From Byssothecium circinans (Eukaryota > Ascomycota > Dothideomycetes > Pleosporales > Massarinaceae), in the NCBI GenBank assembly GCA_010015675.1, contig ML976987.1, forward strand, positions 536,790 through 600,789: 64,000 nucleotides of DNA, given 5' to 3'. Positions within the stretch are counted from its first letter, which is position 1; each line of letters begins with the position of its first letter. The notes beneath the pieces were generated by a model that made no database searches, was not told the DNA's origin, and saw only the letters and a program-made list of their open reading frames with translations. The translations under genes and the position numbers were made by a program. Below, one piece after another: positions 38,101 through 50,231 of this stretch.

Positions 38101-40950
38101 CCTTTTCCTTGCGCCTCAAGCTCAAGCTTTGTAAGTCTGGTAAAGTCGAGGGCATTGAAGTATTGGGATAAACTGCCTAGCACTGGGCTTTTATCTTTAT
38201 TCGTGTAGAACACCGATTCCTTTTTTTTGGGGCGGGGGGCGGAGGCTGATTTTCGTGGATCCCCGACGGCATTGGAGTAGGATGCGTGCTCTCCTGGCCC
38301 TGGATGGGTAGCTGTAAGGGACTTCCTGGGGGCGGGCCTTTGTGAGAGAGACTCTTAAGGCGGTTCGATTTGTGGTGATGCTGAGTGTCGTGCCAACAAC
38401 CTCTCTGCGGCCGATGCGAATCTTTCCACAACAAACCCGCGATATCTCACGGTCACTTGGTTCACTCCCCCATTCGTGAACTTGCATCGCGTTTCGTATC
38501 TTTTGAAATATCGTATAACGGCTCTCCTATTGAGCACCTTCACATTTCCAACACTTTACCTCGTCCTCCGTCAATTTGTAGTCCATTGGCCCGGCCTCGT
38601 AGACGCGATTTTTGGTGCACCACTGTGTTTAAGCATCGTTACATTTCCCATCCAACAGGATATTAAAGTCTTCACAACCAGAAAATTAGTAGTATCCGCC
38701 GCAACATTCGCCGGGGCAGGGGGTTTGGAAGACGACTTCGTGGACATCCTGAATCTTGCCTTGTGGCGGACCGTTCTCGTAGAACGCCTGGATGTTCTTG
38801 ATAGAAGAGTGGATAGATTAGAAGAAAGTGACATTATACTATTGGAATTTAGCAGAGTTAGATGCTCTTATAATCTAAGGACACGGTCTTTGAGGAATCA
38901 CTATACAATCCAACTACGCGGATCCTGTGGTACAACTATTGAATTAAACCAGTCCAATGCCATGGAGAGCCTCGTATTTATAGCAGTAAACTTTTGATAC
39001 CTTTTTCAAATTATCTTCAGTACGTTTCATTCCGCGCGCAAATCCACTTCCCTTGACGTTGCACTCTCGCGTATCCCGCTGCCTACTTGTCGATGTCAGA
39101 TGGATGAAGCCTCGTCACTACACACTCCATCACCAGGACACTAACATAATAGCACGAAAAACCAGACACGCGTGGATTTCGAGTCCTATATTCCATCACT
39201 CAAGAAGAAGGCAGGGAGAACATGAAACCGCTCACAAGTATTCAGTGACAGGGAGATCATCGGAGGTGCGAACTAACGACTCGAATACTTCAAAGTCTTA
39301 GCTAAGATCTATCACCGTATCACGACTCAGCCTGAATTTACCCTTCAATGACTAATGATCCACTGTACTCACCAAGGCCGTGCTTAACGAGTCAGGTGAA
39401 ACAGGGGCGAGAATAATCGCCGGCTTTGAATCCACCCGCAAGTTAGCATGCCCGCTACGGACTTGCTGGGATCCTTGGAATTTAGGGCTATTTTCCCCGT
39501 ACCGCAAAATCTGGTTTTGACGAATCCGCTCTTGGTGCCCGAACTACACAGCACTACTCCATATCAAGGCTCATCCAACGCGAAATACTAATATTTCCCA
39601 CCACGCTGAAAGAGGGCGGTTTGAGTCGCAAAAGGGTTAGAATTCGCGGTAACGTCGCTCATTGGCTAATATACGCCGTGGCATCTAAATCAGTCAACCT
39701 CAACTCGTCCAGCTTCCATACGCATTCATGTTTGTAGCAACCATCATACCGTAAAATAATATCCTATCTGCGGATCATATATTGGACCTGCTTCACGATG
39801 CTCTGCGGCATGATTGTGGCCATTTACTGCATTTCCCCTCCCATGTCGGCCACCGAAGCTTCGCAGTTTCGCCCGCTCCATTTCGAATTTCTCAGATGCA
39901 CCATTGCTCTGGCACGCGCCTCAAAGTGTTTCTTGCGTGGTCGCACTACACGGCTCATGCGAACCCTTGTGTTCGCTGCATACCGAATCACTACCAACAG
40001 ATGTCGCTTCCCAACAGGGAAGGGGATATAGAGGAGTTGAGGTGGCTCGTGGGTGACATACACCTCACGGACGGCTTTCAGTGGACCAAGCCACGGACCC
40101 AATATACACATAATCCAGCTGGACATGTGAAGTCTGAGTTGACCTGTCCAGGCTTCGTGGACCTCGGTGGTCAGATGCTTTGCAGCGACAGTTTTGGGCT
40201 CAGGCTGTGAGTTTTGAACCTAAGGTGTCGTGGACTTATAGCGGTGAAGGAACGGCGTTATACTACTCCTCTGGTGTGGCGTAGTATTTACTTTCGCCCT
40301 TTCGGCACATGTGCATCTGACGAGCGATTCTGGTGGATCCCCAATGGTCGTGGTTTCCCCAACACATGGCAGCTCTTCCTGTGAAGGGCTTCCGCCACGT
40401 GCCGTTCTTTCCCCGTGTCTGCAGCACGGCATTGGGCCTTGACCGTTCCTTCCGTTGGAACTCCTACGCCTCTGCCTTGAATGTGGAAGGCCGTCATCCT
40501 CGCATTTGTGTCCTTTGGCCTCGCTGTGCGATAGGAAACTGACCACATTGAAACACCTCCGCTGCTGCCTTTTAAATGTTTGCTCCAATCTTCTCCTTCC
40601 ATCTTTGCCGCGAAGTTTTCCTGCATCAGCAGCCAGCTCACAGCGTGAAGTAAGCGCAAGCGTCACCGCAGCCGGAACCCGCTCCTTCCCTCTCTCGCTG
40701 TTGCCTTCGCCTTCGCTTTCGCCTTCGCCTTCGCCTTTACCACAGGTACCGCCGCCAGCTGTTTGTCCGCCCCAATCTTTATTCTTGCGAGAGCCTCTCC
40801 ATTCCGTGCAAATCTCGTACATATATTACCTCTTCCCCGACACAGACGCCCCTCGTTGTCCTCCTCCACTTCCCCTCCCGCGCAGGTTCTCCCTCTCCCA
40901 CCTACCGAAAGTGGCGACGCGCCAAAAGTGAGCCAACCTTGCCCATCACA
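35150..40950. other. 5.8-kb gene-poor stretch of normal composition
   Basis: All open frames here are short, overlap on both strands, and show no domain I recognise. The longest are a 173-residue plus-strand frame at 38476-38997 and a 200-residue low-complexity minus frame at 40220-40822. GC is not depressed, so it is not RIP-eroded repeat. It may hold non-coding RNA, UTRs, or a multi-exon gene I could not assemble. Confidence 0.5.
40701..40738. repeat. Hexamer microsatellite (CTTCGC)n
   Basis: Imperfect tandem copies of CTTCGC/CTTTCGC in about 38 bp, upstream of the C48 protease gene, within pyrimidine-rich sequence that looks like promoter or 5' UTR. Confidence 0.7.
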
Positions 40951-42838
40951 ATGCCAGTCGAGCGCAACCCCTACAGCGAGCTGGGAATGCCACCGACCCC
41001 GCCGCCCACCATCACGCCGGAAGATGGGTGGAAGCCTGTCGCCACCGACGCACACGATGGGCGCTCGCAAATCTACTCTCGGACGCGCCGTATCTATCGC
41101 ACATGGTCCTACAGGGCGCGCCTGCTGATGACTTCTCGTGGCCTCGATTCGGGTGTCTATGCCCCTACGCAGCGTACTCGACCTTCCCTCCACAACCGCC
41201 GTTATAGTATCGAGGTGCTGCCCGACCACGGCCCTGACCCAGACTACAACCTGTGGCTTGGACTAGCTCCGATCAAGCATCGTGAGACTGACGAGCCAAT
41301 TGCCCGCGCCCCAAACGGTACGTACAAGACCGTGTCAAACCTTCGGCAGTGTTTTACAATATTCACATCAATTGAAGCTGCTGGTGATATTTGGTATTTG
41401 ACCTATGCTGACCTCATCCAGAACCATTCCCCGACCAGCGCCGCTACAAAGAGCTCGGTCGTGTGCTAGATCACTGCTTTCCACGTATAGAGGGCATGTT
41501 CATAGAGCTTCCGAAGCGCTCCCTCACCAATGAGGACTTCCTAACCATTCTCATGTCGGATCACCCATGGGAAGCTTGGTGGCGCGACTCGATTTTAGAT
41601 GTGGCTCTTGAGATGCTATCACTACGGTACAAGTACGTGTCACCCTTCTGGCCCTGCTAAAATAGCTTGAGTGATAGCTTTACTGACCTACTGTAGTGTC
41701 GAGGCCTATGGTATTGGTATCGAGAGTTCGGTCACTGCGCAGGTCCTCTACTGGCCGGGCATTGAAGACGATACGAGCGGCAACGATTACGCCGGCTTGA
41801 GCGAATACAAGAGCATGTTCGAGGACAAGAAGTGGATATTCATGTGCGTATTTCCCGACTTATCCTGAAACACTGGAGGGGCTCTGCTGACTTCGGGTAG
41901 TCCTATCAACGACGGTTATGTGGAGAAGGACGGTTCCTCAACCCATGGCGCGCACTGGTCTTTGATCGCCGTCGATAGAGTCCACCTCATCGCACATTAC
42001 GTTGACTCCCTGTTCGTTGGAAATTACTACTACCGGAAGGTCGCGAGTATCATTGCGACCGGCTTGGGCCGTATACTTGGCGAAGAGTACAAGTTTTCAC
42101 CGGAGATGTATACTCCCAATCAATGGACTCATAATACCTTCAATGGGAACGGTATGTTGCAACACACACCCACACTCATTTGCACAGGCTTTGCTGACTT
42201 TGGGCAGATTCAGGACCATGCGGTCCATTCGTGGTGACCATGATTAAGCACTATGTGTGCCACATAATAGCGAACCAACCCGGTGATATCAGATTGTCCA
42301 TTGAGCGGGGTTTTGCGCCGTATTTCGAAAGACACTTCAATTCTTGTGACGTACGTGGGATACGCCTGAGCTGAAAATGCTCTGGATGAACTTTACTGAC
42401 TATTGATAGGTGCGTTACGACGTGGGGTGGCAGCTTGCGGTCCTCAAGAGAACGCACAATGCTGAGCTCTTGACATGCACATGGGACAAGGCCGTGCTCA
42501 AGGAACCGTGCCGACCGGATTCTACCGCTGTCAAGATTATTGAATCGCCACGGATGTTCTATGAGCCGACTGTCTCTGCAACGTACATATCCAACGCATC
42601 AGAGTGGTATGTGTGGAATGACAACGTTCCGCCGCGCCCTTCGACCCTATACGGTGATCCTTACAAAAACGTCCCTTTCGGCAAGAACAACAGTGAGGTA
42701 CACAGTGATTCCGATACCGAGATGGAGTGCAGCGACGACGACGACAGCGTGGTCGTAATCATCACGGCGGATGAAGGCCCGCCTACCACGGAGGAGAGGA
42801 AGGGAAAGTTGAAGGGAAAGATGGAAGAGAAGCTGTGA
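40951..42838 (+). CDS. Ulp1/C48-type SUMO-like cysteine protease
   Basis: Six exons (40951-41317, 41422-41632, 41697-41843, 41901-42151, 42208-42350, 42410-42838) join in phase to 515 residues. The centre is a C48 peptidase core: WIFIPINDG, then THGAHWSLIAVDR with the likely catalytic His260, HYVDSL with Asp277, and NDSGPCGPFVV with the likely nucleophile Cys330. These enzymes process or remove SUMO-like modifiers. The N-terminal 120 residues are Pro-rich, then basic (RTRRIYRTWSYRAR). The C terminus is acidic with an EMECSDDDDSVV run, followed by a Lys-rich end. Introns are 56-104 bp with GTACGT-, GTGCGT- and GTATGT-type donors. Which modifier it acts on cannot be told; it is not a close match to canonical Ulp1, whose motif is usually DCG rather than SGPCG. 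Confidence 0.82.
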
Positions 42839-43423
42839 GGTCGTGAACAGAATCGACACTGCGATCAAGCATTACGTTCTTTGTCAAGACCTTGGCCGAG
42901 TTTTGCCAACGATTTTTTTTGGACGAAACGAGGCGCCTTCTTGCATGATATGGCGCACAAAACACACATGGTCACTAGCGAATACCCACGATGGAATCTG
43001 ATTTCTTCGGCGTTCTGTCATCTTTGAGTGGATCTGTATGAGTTGAAAGATTGGAAGAGGATACTGGTCTGATCTGGGTTATGCTCTGCACGGAATCATC
43101 GAAGAAATCTGGGCGGAGTAATCACTTATTGTCTATTCCCAACATTGAGACTATACTCTTCTCGCCCAGGCTGTGACGTTGACCGGTATCGTTGCTCGCA
43201 GGTCCTCGATGTTCAGCAGCGATATTTTCCAGCCCTTTTGCCTTGTAGTCGCCGATAGCCCTTTGACAGCACTTGCGCTGGGCATCTGTGTCCTATCAGA
43301 GCAGCTCATTGAGCTAGATCATTGGGGACTGTTCACTAATACCGCCATTCCCATAGAACGCCAAACCAAAGTCATGTGCATAAAGACATATCATAGTTCC
43401 ACTTGCCCTGGGACAATCCTGTC
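42839..43423. other. Intergenic region
   Basis: 3' flanks of two convergent genes. Nothing recognised. Confidence 0.6.
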
Positions 43424-43937
43424 TTAGGCCGCTGACGCCGGCGTCGTCCCGAACTGAGGCCCCGGTCCATTGCCGGAAGCTGGAGCCCCGTGCCCATACT
43501 GATACCCACTTGCACCATTCGCGCCCGCGTTTCCATAATGGCCATACGACGGCGGCGGCATAGTTACATTACCATGCTCGCCGCGCTCCCGAGCGAGCCT
43601 CTCTTGTACTTTGCGGTTGCCCAACTCGGCCTCTCGTTGTTTACGCTGGGAGCGCTTGCGTTGACGCCAGCAGATGGCACAGACGCAGAGGCCGAAAAGA
43701 GCGCAGCAGGCGAGTGTGATTCCGATGACTGAGTGGGGGGTGTTAGTTGTATGTAAATTGAGAATAGAGGGAAAGGTGGAGCTGTGTGAGAGACAGAGAC
43801 GTACTGACGCCGGTCCCGATTCGGAAGGCTTCTGTAGACTTGCTGTGGCTGTCTACGAACTCGGATTCTAAGGTTGCGCGGGCAGCGAGGTGCGCTGTAG
43901 ACGCGGCAGCTGTGATGAGGATTGGTGGCGACGCCAT
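43424..43937 (-). CDS. Small single-pass membrane protein, function unknown
   Basis: Two exons (43937-43805, 43728-43424) over a 76-bp intron (GTCA|GTACGT...CTCAG) give 145 residues. A short Ala/Ser/Thr-rich N-terminal part leads to one clear membrane helix (VIIGITLACCALFGLCVCAI at about 44-63), then a strongly basic stretch (WRQRKRSQRKQREAELG), and a Pro/Gly/Tyr/His-rich tail. The charge layout predicts the basic tail faces the cytosol. No cleavable signal peptide is obvious. An in-frame ATG at 44045 would add 36 residues; the 43937 start has the better context (ACAATGG). No family recognised. Confidence 0.65.
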
Positions 43938-45243
43938 TGTTGATTTGGACAGGCTGTGGTGTGGAGAGGGTAGACCGTCGCACTGGACGAGGGCGAAGTC
44001 TGATGCACAAAGGGGATTGCACAAAGGGCAAGTATTCCCAATCATTAGTTTTATATTTAGGTGGTACCGACTCCTGCTCTCACATCATCACCGGTGGCAC
44101 GATAGAAGTGCACGTTCCCCTTCACTGCGCCACCCCATTATCAAACCCGCCAAATAGCCGTTTCTACAAATCCGTCTTACAAACGAGTAGGTCTTGGACG
44201 CCCGCGGTTGAAAGAATTCCCCGCACACATAATACTCTCTCACCAAAGACCACCCAGAATAACTAACACGTTAATCACTCTCCTTTAACTTTAACAAAAT
44301 ATAGAATTGTAAAGCTAAGCCTGCTCTTTTACGCAGGAGTAGGAAGAGGTTAAAAGGGCTTCGTTGGGGGTAGGTAAATATGAGCTGAAGCCCTTCGGTG
44401 TGCGGCGAATTGTTTCAATCGCGTTGGTCACTGTAAAACAACGAGAGAAAGTACGATGGTGTTGTCCAATCAGCGTTGATGAGAGTCTGTATCGGGTAAG
44501 ACGGCATTCTGAAATTTGTTTGACGGGCGTTGATCGTTTCTCGGGGAATCTTGAATGAGCACACGGGGGGTGGTTGTGGGGCGCGTGGCACATGACGCAT
44601 TGAGGTATGGTTGTGGAGGCGGTGCGAAGAGCAAAGAGCAGTCGCGTGCTGTGATTTTGGATTAGCGCAAACGTTGAAGCAGGTCTTCGTTGACGTACCT
44701 GTGTATCAATACGAGTTAGAGGTTATTAATTCCAGCACTTTGGCGCAGATCTCATCCCAAGCTATATCCTCCGCTGGCCACTCTCAAAAAAGTAACAATA
44801 AGGATTTGTTATCAATATTCTTTGAACATTAGCCTCTTACTCCTACTCATGAACCTCGACTCCCTCCTTATCTCTGTTGCTCTCAATGATGAAGGCGGTT
44901 AGAAGGGCGATAGTCGGTCATGGGCACTGCTTGCGTAGGACGATAATGAAGAGCCCAGGAATCCAAGTAGATACAAAGGCATTGTTGGAAGCAAGAAGTA
45001 AAAGCTTGTCTCGTACTCTCAGGAGTAGCCATAGTATCGCAATATATTAGATGAATGGGCAAACACGCTCTACAAGGACACCGAGTGGCGTAAAAAGATA
45101 TAAGAAGAAATTGCCTGTTTCGCCCGAATAGCATTGCCAGAGAAGACATGAACTGCCCTATGAGATGCCACAATACTGACCGTAAACCAGAACCGCGAGC
45201 AGCGAAGCACCTCATCATCCCCATATTCAACATGCACACACTA
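43938..45243. other. Intergenic region
   Basis: Short frames only on both strands, none with a recognisable domain. Contains the upstream region of the membrane-protein gene and the 3' flank of the Rab5 gene. Confidence 0.55.
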
Positions 45244-46027
45244 TCAACACGCGCAGCCCTCCTTCGGCCCCTCTGGCCTGGCACTCCCAAGATTCACCCT
45301 TGCGTCCTCTTGCCTTCCCAAATTCGTCTGTCCTCCTACACCCCTCGGACCCTTCAGGCTCGTTTCTGGAATAGCATTCGCAATCGCCGTGAACACGTCG
45401 GCAACATTTTGACCAGTCTTTGCACTTGTCTCAAAGAACAACAGTCCCTCCTCATCTGCGTACGCCTTCGCGGTCTTTGCGGGTACTCTCCTCGCATCTG
45501 CACCGTCTTCCTCGGCATTCTCCTCGCCCTCAGCGGCTGGCGCGGCATCTGCGTCTTCTGAGCTCTCCTCATCCGCTGCGGCGGCGAGATCGGACTTATT
45601 GCCTACGAGAGCTATGACGATGCCGGGAGAGGCTTGACGGTGCAGCTCGGCGACCCAGTGCTGGGCTTTTGTGAGCGAGGATGGCTTTGTGATGTCGTAG
45701 ACTACAAGGGCGGCTTGTGCGTTGCGGTAGTACATGGGCGCGAGGGAGGCGAAGCGTTCTTGACCGGCGGTATCCCAGATCTCGAACTTGATGGTTCGTG
45801 TTGGGAGGTTGCATTTTTGGGTGAGGAAGGCGGCTGTCGTGTATGTTAGCAATCAGGCAAGCTGTGAGATACGGAGCAGACTTACCGCCTATTGTGGGTT
45901 CCTTGTTTTCCTGGAAGTCATTGTTGACAAAGCGCATGACAAGGGAAGACTTTCCGACGGCGGCTTCACCCAGCAGCACGAGCTTTACGCTGCTGCTGGG
46001 CTTAGGTTGTGCTGGCGTGTCGGCCAT
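45244..46027 (-). CDS. ypt5: Rab5-family small GTPase (Ypt5/Vps21)
   Basis: Two exons (46027-45886, 45833-45244) over a 52-bp intron give 243 residues. G-box motifs are complete: [11 protein letters not shown] (P-loop), EPTIGAAFLT (switch I, split by the intron), [18 protein letters not shown] (switch II), VGNKSDL (base binding) and ETSAKTG. The C terminus ends in GCAC, a geranylgeranylation signal. An acidic, Ala-rich insert of about 35 residues follows NKSDL ([20 protein letters not shown] region), which lengthens the protein beyond the usual 215 or so and is, from memory, a feature of fungal Ypt5 proteins. Rab5 GTPases act on early endosomes in fusion and vacuolar sorting. The start ATG follows the usual short N-terminal extension ([20 protein letters not shown]). 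Confidence 0.94.
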
Positions 46028-48691
46028 TGTGAGATTGAGGTGGAAGCGGTCGTGTCGCGGTAGCTCGGGAATGGAGATCGAAGGGGAGCGTGTGCCAGCT
46101 CGAGTAAGTTGTGATACTTGTGGCAACCTTCAAGGTCGATGTTTAATGATAAGGGTCGTTGTGTTGTTGTAGGCAGATAGTTTGGAGCTGCTAGGCATGA
46201 CGGTTCTGGGAAGCGCGCAGGCACTGGAGCGATCATCGCGCTAAGCTATATTTGGGGCACTCACATGGCCCCCCAAGACTTCAATGTTGAACCCCTCTTC
46301 AAGTGCTCCCACATCGCATGTTCAGGGAAGACTACAAGCTCCTCGCTATTTATTCTTTTGATTTGGCCCTCGAAAGCTTGATGCTTTGGTTTCTGGGATT
46401 CTATTGTTCTGACGATGATGGAAACTCGGCTGGTGGGATGCCATCAGTCGTACTGACAGTTACAAAGGCCACGACGTTTTGCTATAATTTTACAGATTAT
46501 AAGATGTTCAAGTTGTATACCACCATATATGTCTATTCTCGAGGGCTGGTGCTACGACTGCCGGCTTCTCAATGGAACGGATGGCGATGCGTAAACAAAT
46601 AGACGAGGTTCTTGTTTAACGTTAGTTCTTAGGAGATCAAGTTAGTAACGACCGAGTGTTCATGATGCCGGATTGTTGGCTGACCTTTCTTTACGGAGTA
46701 CCTGGCTCCCTATTCCTATCTTATTACCGATGTATTATTGTATTACACCGTTCTGCCTCCCATATCCCCTTTGCTTGGTTCCTGTCGGTCTGAGCTCTCG
46801 ATCCCTTCGTCAACCTTTTTGGAGACAACATGACCCCTCCCACTGAACGAAATGCCGAGTTTTCACCTATGGGGTGCAATGGAGCTCCAAGTTTGAACAT
46901 CTGCCTCACACAATATTTCATAATATTTTGAAGAATAAAATGTCTTGGCAATCGTGATTTCCGAGTTTCCAATCGCACCTTCTGTGTGCAAAAACATCTC
47001 CACTCCATGTTCAAGAATGAATAGTACACTCTTCTATCTAGCCCACAGCATTCTTCTATCGGCATAATTACAAGATAACCAGCGCTCGCAGCAATCTAGC
47101 TGAAGTGAAGACTGTTTCGTCGGTGTTTGAGCCGCAACAGGAAAAAAAAGTCGAAATACAGCTTGAATGACGTCAGATGTGGAGCCGGTCGCATTGGTTC
47201 AAATGTTCACACTTCGACATTCGGATCGCTAAGCGCCAGGAACACATCACGACTGACGCGGAAGCACCGCACCCACAAAAGCGACCCTTTGCGCACGAGC
47301 TCAGCTTGACGGCCGCTGCAGATTCAGGGCACAAAGCGACAGTGGCTCCCAAAGCCCCAGCAACGGGCTTGCTCACTGAAGCTTCGCGGTCGAGCTTATC
47401 CGGCGCCTTGGAAAGCCGCTTCTGGCCAGGATGCAATTTAGGGACGACATGCGGTGCCTTACCTTTCCCCACAGCCGCCGCAGATTGGAGCTTGCCCCTT
47501 ATTCGCTCGTCCGGCACAGACTGAGCCATGGGGCGATCGCGATGACGCCAAGATGTTATGATATCGGTGGTCCAACAGACTGATGAGAGACAGGCACGAC
47601 AGGTGGACAGGCACAGTTTACGGAGGACTGTTGCGCGCGGAGAAAGGCGCTCGGAGCGGTAGTTCTAGATGATGCGCAGCGAAGATCGTGCCGCTCGCCG
47701 TCCGACGGGAGGGTTAGTGATCGTCAAAGCTATGTGGCTACAATATCAGCACCACCGCCTGCCAGTCATCAACAACCGTGGTGGCACTGTGGCAGTCGGG
47801 GTGATCCGCGCTGTGTGGCTCGAGCGGGCGGGCAGGCAGATCGGCATGCGTCCCAAAACGAGCGTGGTTTGCACTGATGGTTATTATTGAGGCGCTCGAA
47901 TCACGAACGAACCCCGCCCTGCGTTTGGCGACGTCGAGCCGCAAAGCCAGGAACCACACAGGGACGTGGGCATGAGGTTGGAGTCTCCACCACGGCAGGG
48001 TCATCAGGTCGAGCATCATGGTGGAGCAGACCTCTGGAGCGCCCATGCACTTATGTAGAGCAAGGCGACGGAGCAGCCCTCTTATCGGATTCGCAGGGCC
48101 ATCTTGGGCGAGACCTATTATTATAGCAACGCATCCTGGCTGAATTTTGAATGGCATGCGCCACAGAGCGTTCGTGAGATCACGTTGAAGGACCGAGTAA
48201 AGCGTCGGCTGACCGAGAGCACCAGATGCTCGACCGCGTGCTCCCCTCGCAATAAATATTCCGTCTTCACATCTTCTTTGCTTGCCCTGTTCTCGCTGTT
48301 GCGGCTTTGGAGAAAACGGCTGCTGTGTTTCTGTCTCTCCCTCTTTGTCCGCGCCCTGAAACTACCGGAGTTCCTGTGCAGCCGCCTGCTTTCGAAGCGT
48401 TCCGGCCAGTCACCAGTGGACCTCCAGGGTAACGCAATTCCACATTCCTCCGCCTATTTTGTGAACTGCCCCAGCTCGCACACTTCCACTCTCTTACTAC
48501 TTTCCATCTCCTACTTTCTACCTCGACATCTCTTCTGCACTGTCTGCGCTGCACACGTCGGCTGTCTCCGCTACAGCTGTCGTTTGCCTCTCCGACTCTC
48601 CGGCTTGTGCTGTTTTGGCCCTGACTGATCCGACTACGCCTCGCTGCTCTGACGAACAAAGCCGGGGACCTCAAAATTATTCTACCTCGCC
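46028..48691. other. 2.7-kb stretch without a recognised gene
   Basis: The best candidate is a 118-residue minus-strand frame (47529-47173, starting MAQSVPDERIRGKL). It has several Cys but no domain I know, and an equally long plus frame overlaps it. Bases 48440-48690 are pyrimidine-rich (CTCTTACTACTTTCC-type runs), as in 5' UTRs of expressed fungal genes, and precede the zinc-finger gene. Confidence 0.45.
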
Positions 48692-50231
48692 ATGACTGTC
48701 CTCAAGGCACGTCCTTTCTTTGATCTTTCTGCCTCGCTCCGCCTCCAATGGCTCCAGCACTAACACTGTCTCTATCACAGGAACCGATTGCTGTCCGCCC
48801 CACCAGCCAACACCGGCACTCGAGCAACATGCCTGGCTCCCTCCCGAAATCGCGTCCACACTCGCAATCCATGTCCGCCGGCTCTCTTCATCCAGGGCAT
48901 CGCGTCACTCGTAGAAAGAGCATGAGCTCCAATGTGGCTGGCAATATCGCTGCCATGGCTGCGGCGTCCAAGGGCATGTCCGGCGCGCCGCTCGAGGGCA
49001 GCGGCAGCACGTCGCGTCGCCCATCCAAACCGGTGTCGCAGTTTCGCGGGCCCAGCCTGAGCATGACACCCTCCATGGCCTCCAGCGTCCCCAGCAATGG
49101 CTCTGTATTTGGGCCTGGTAGCTACAGCGCGGCCGCCAAGACCGAAGCCATCGCCGACGGCCCTCCGCTCTCCTCGATGCCCGAACACGAAAAGAGCAAC
49201 AGTAAATCTAGAATACGTCGCGCCAGCGAAGGCTCGCGTCTGGGCAAGACCGAAGGCAAGCGCGCAAGTGGTAGCGAATTGAAGTGTGAAAAATGTGGGA
49301 AAGGATACAAGCACAGCAGCTGTCTGACCAAGCACCTGTCAGTCTACCCCAGACGTCCTCTGTCCTCCCACACACTTTCACGGCTCAAGACGAATGCCCT
49401 TCCCCTACGCAGCATGCCCATGAAATGCGTGATGTAAGATTGTCGAATATTGTATTGACGAGAGTAACTAGTTGGGAACATACGCCCGAATGGCAGTACA
49501 CGTCCAAGCTGCTCATCTCCAAGCATCAGCAGGTGCAGCTCCTCGAAGCGGCCTCTGTTCTCGTCGCCATGAACGCTGAAGCCGGCGACAGCGACAGTTC
49601 CTCGCCCTCGCCGCCAGCTTCTGGCTCTGACTTGCGCGACGGATTGAGCTCGACCGACACTACCCCGCCCCCGCAGATGGACGATCACGCCGTGGGCTCT
49701 TTCCCTCGCTCTCACTACGCCAGTCGCTCTTCCAAGCGCTACTCTGCCAACAGCTCTGCCTATAGCCAGTCTTACCAGTCCACTGTATTTTCTGACAACG
49801 GCCACGGCGGTCACTATCGCCAGTGGAGCAACGTGTCAGACCGCCCCACAACTTCGGGCACCTCGGTTGCTGGCTCGTATCAAGACGAGAATGACCAGGC
49901 CGATCTCGCTGCTGCCGTCGGCCTTTTGAGCTGCTCCTACGGCACGCCCAAGTCGGGCCCTGCTCTCCCGCCTGACGTCCCCCCCGTCCCGCCGCTTCCT
50001 GCCAAGTTTTTGGATTTTAGCAATGTGCACTCCATATCCGGAAGCACCACTGTGACGGCACAACAATCTAGCCTGCGCGGTGGCAACTACCGCCACCAAC
50101 ACGACAGCAAGGACGTCGATATGGACGACGAGAGCTTCGCTGACGAAGACGATTTCCGTCGCGGTAACTCGGCGAGTCGCGGGCGCATTGATGAGGACGA
50201 CGACGCTTTTTTCGGCAGGATGGAGGAATGA
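48692..50231 (+). CDS. Single C2H2 zinc-finger protein
   Basis: Three exons (48692-48706, 48781-49337, 49472-50231) give 443 residues. The first exon is five codons (MTVLK). Intron 1 appears to be GC-AG (AAG|GCACGT, branch CTAAC, CACAG). Intron 2 (GTCAGT...AACTAG) splits the zinc finger between its two histidines: CEKCGKGYKHSSCLTKHL|WEH, a C-x2-C-x12-H-x3-H finger. Basic and Ser-rich stretches precede it. After it come a predicted helical EWQYTSKLLISKHQQVQLLE segment, Ser/Tyr-rich linkers, a Pro-rich PPDVPPVPPLPAKFLDFS motif and an acidic C terminus. It is probably a nuclear DNA- or RNA-binding regulator; one finger alone is unlikely to give much sequence specificity. The name of the orthologue is not recalled. 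If intron 1 is retained, an ATG at 48748 would give another N terminus. Confidence 0.8.

Noticed and set aside
38476..38997. 173-residue plus frame with hydrophobic stretches
   Set aside because: No recognisable family, an overlapping opposite frame, and no supporting splice or codon pattern. Left unannotated rather than called a membrane protein.
40220..41229. Two minus frames of 200 and 188 residues with Gly/Glu or Ala/Lys runs
   Set aside because: The repeats come from the CTTCGC microsatellite read in different frames; no domain.
48775..49335. 186-residue frame antisense to the zinc-finger gene
   Set aside because: Low-complexity Ala/Arg/Gly shadow of a Ser-rich coding exon.
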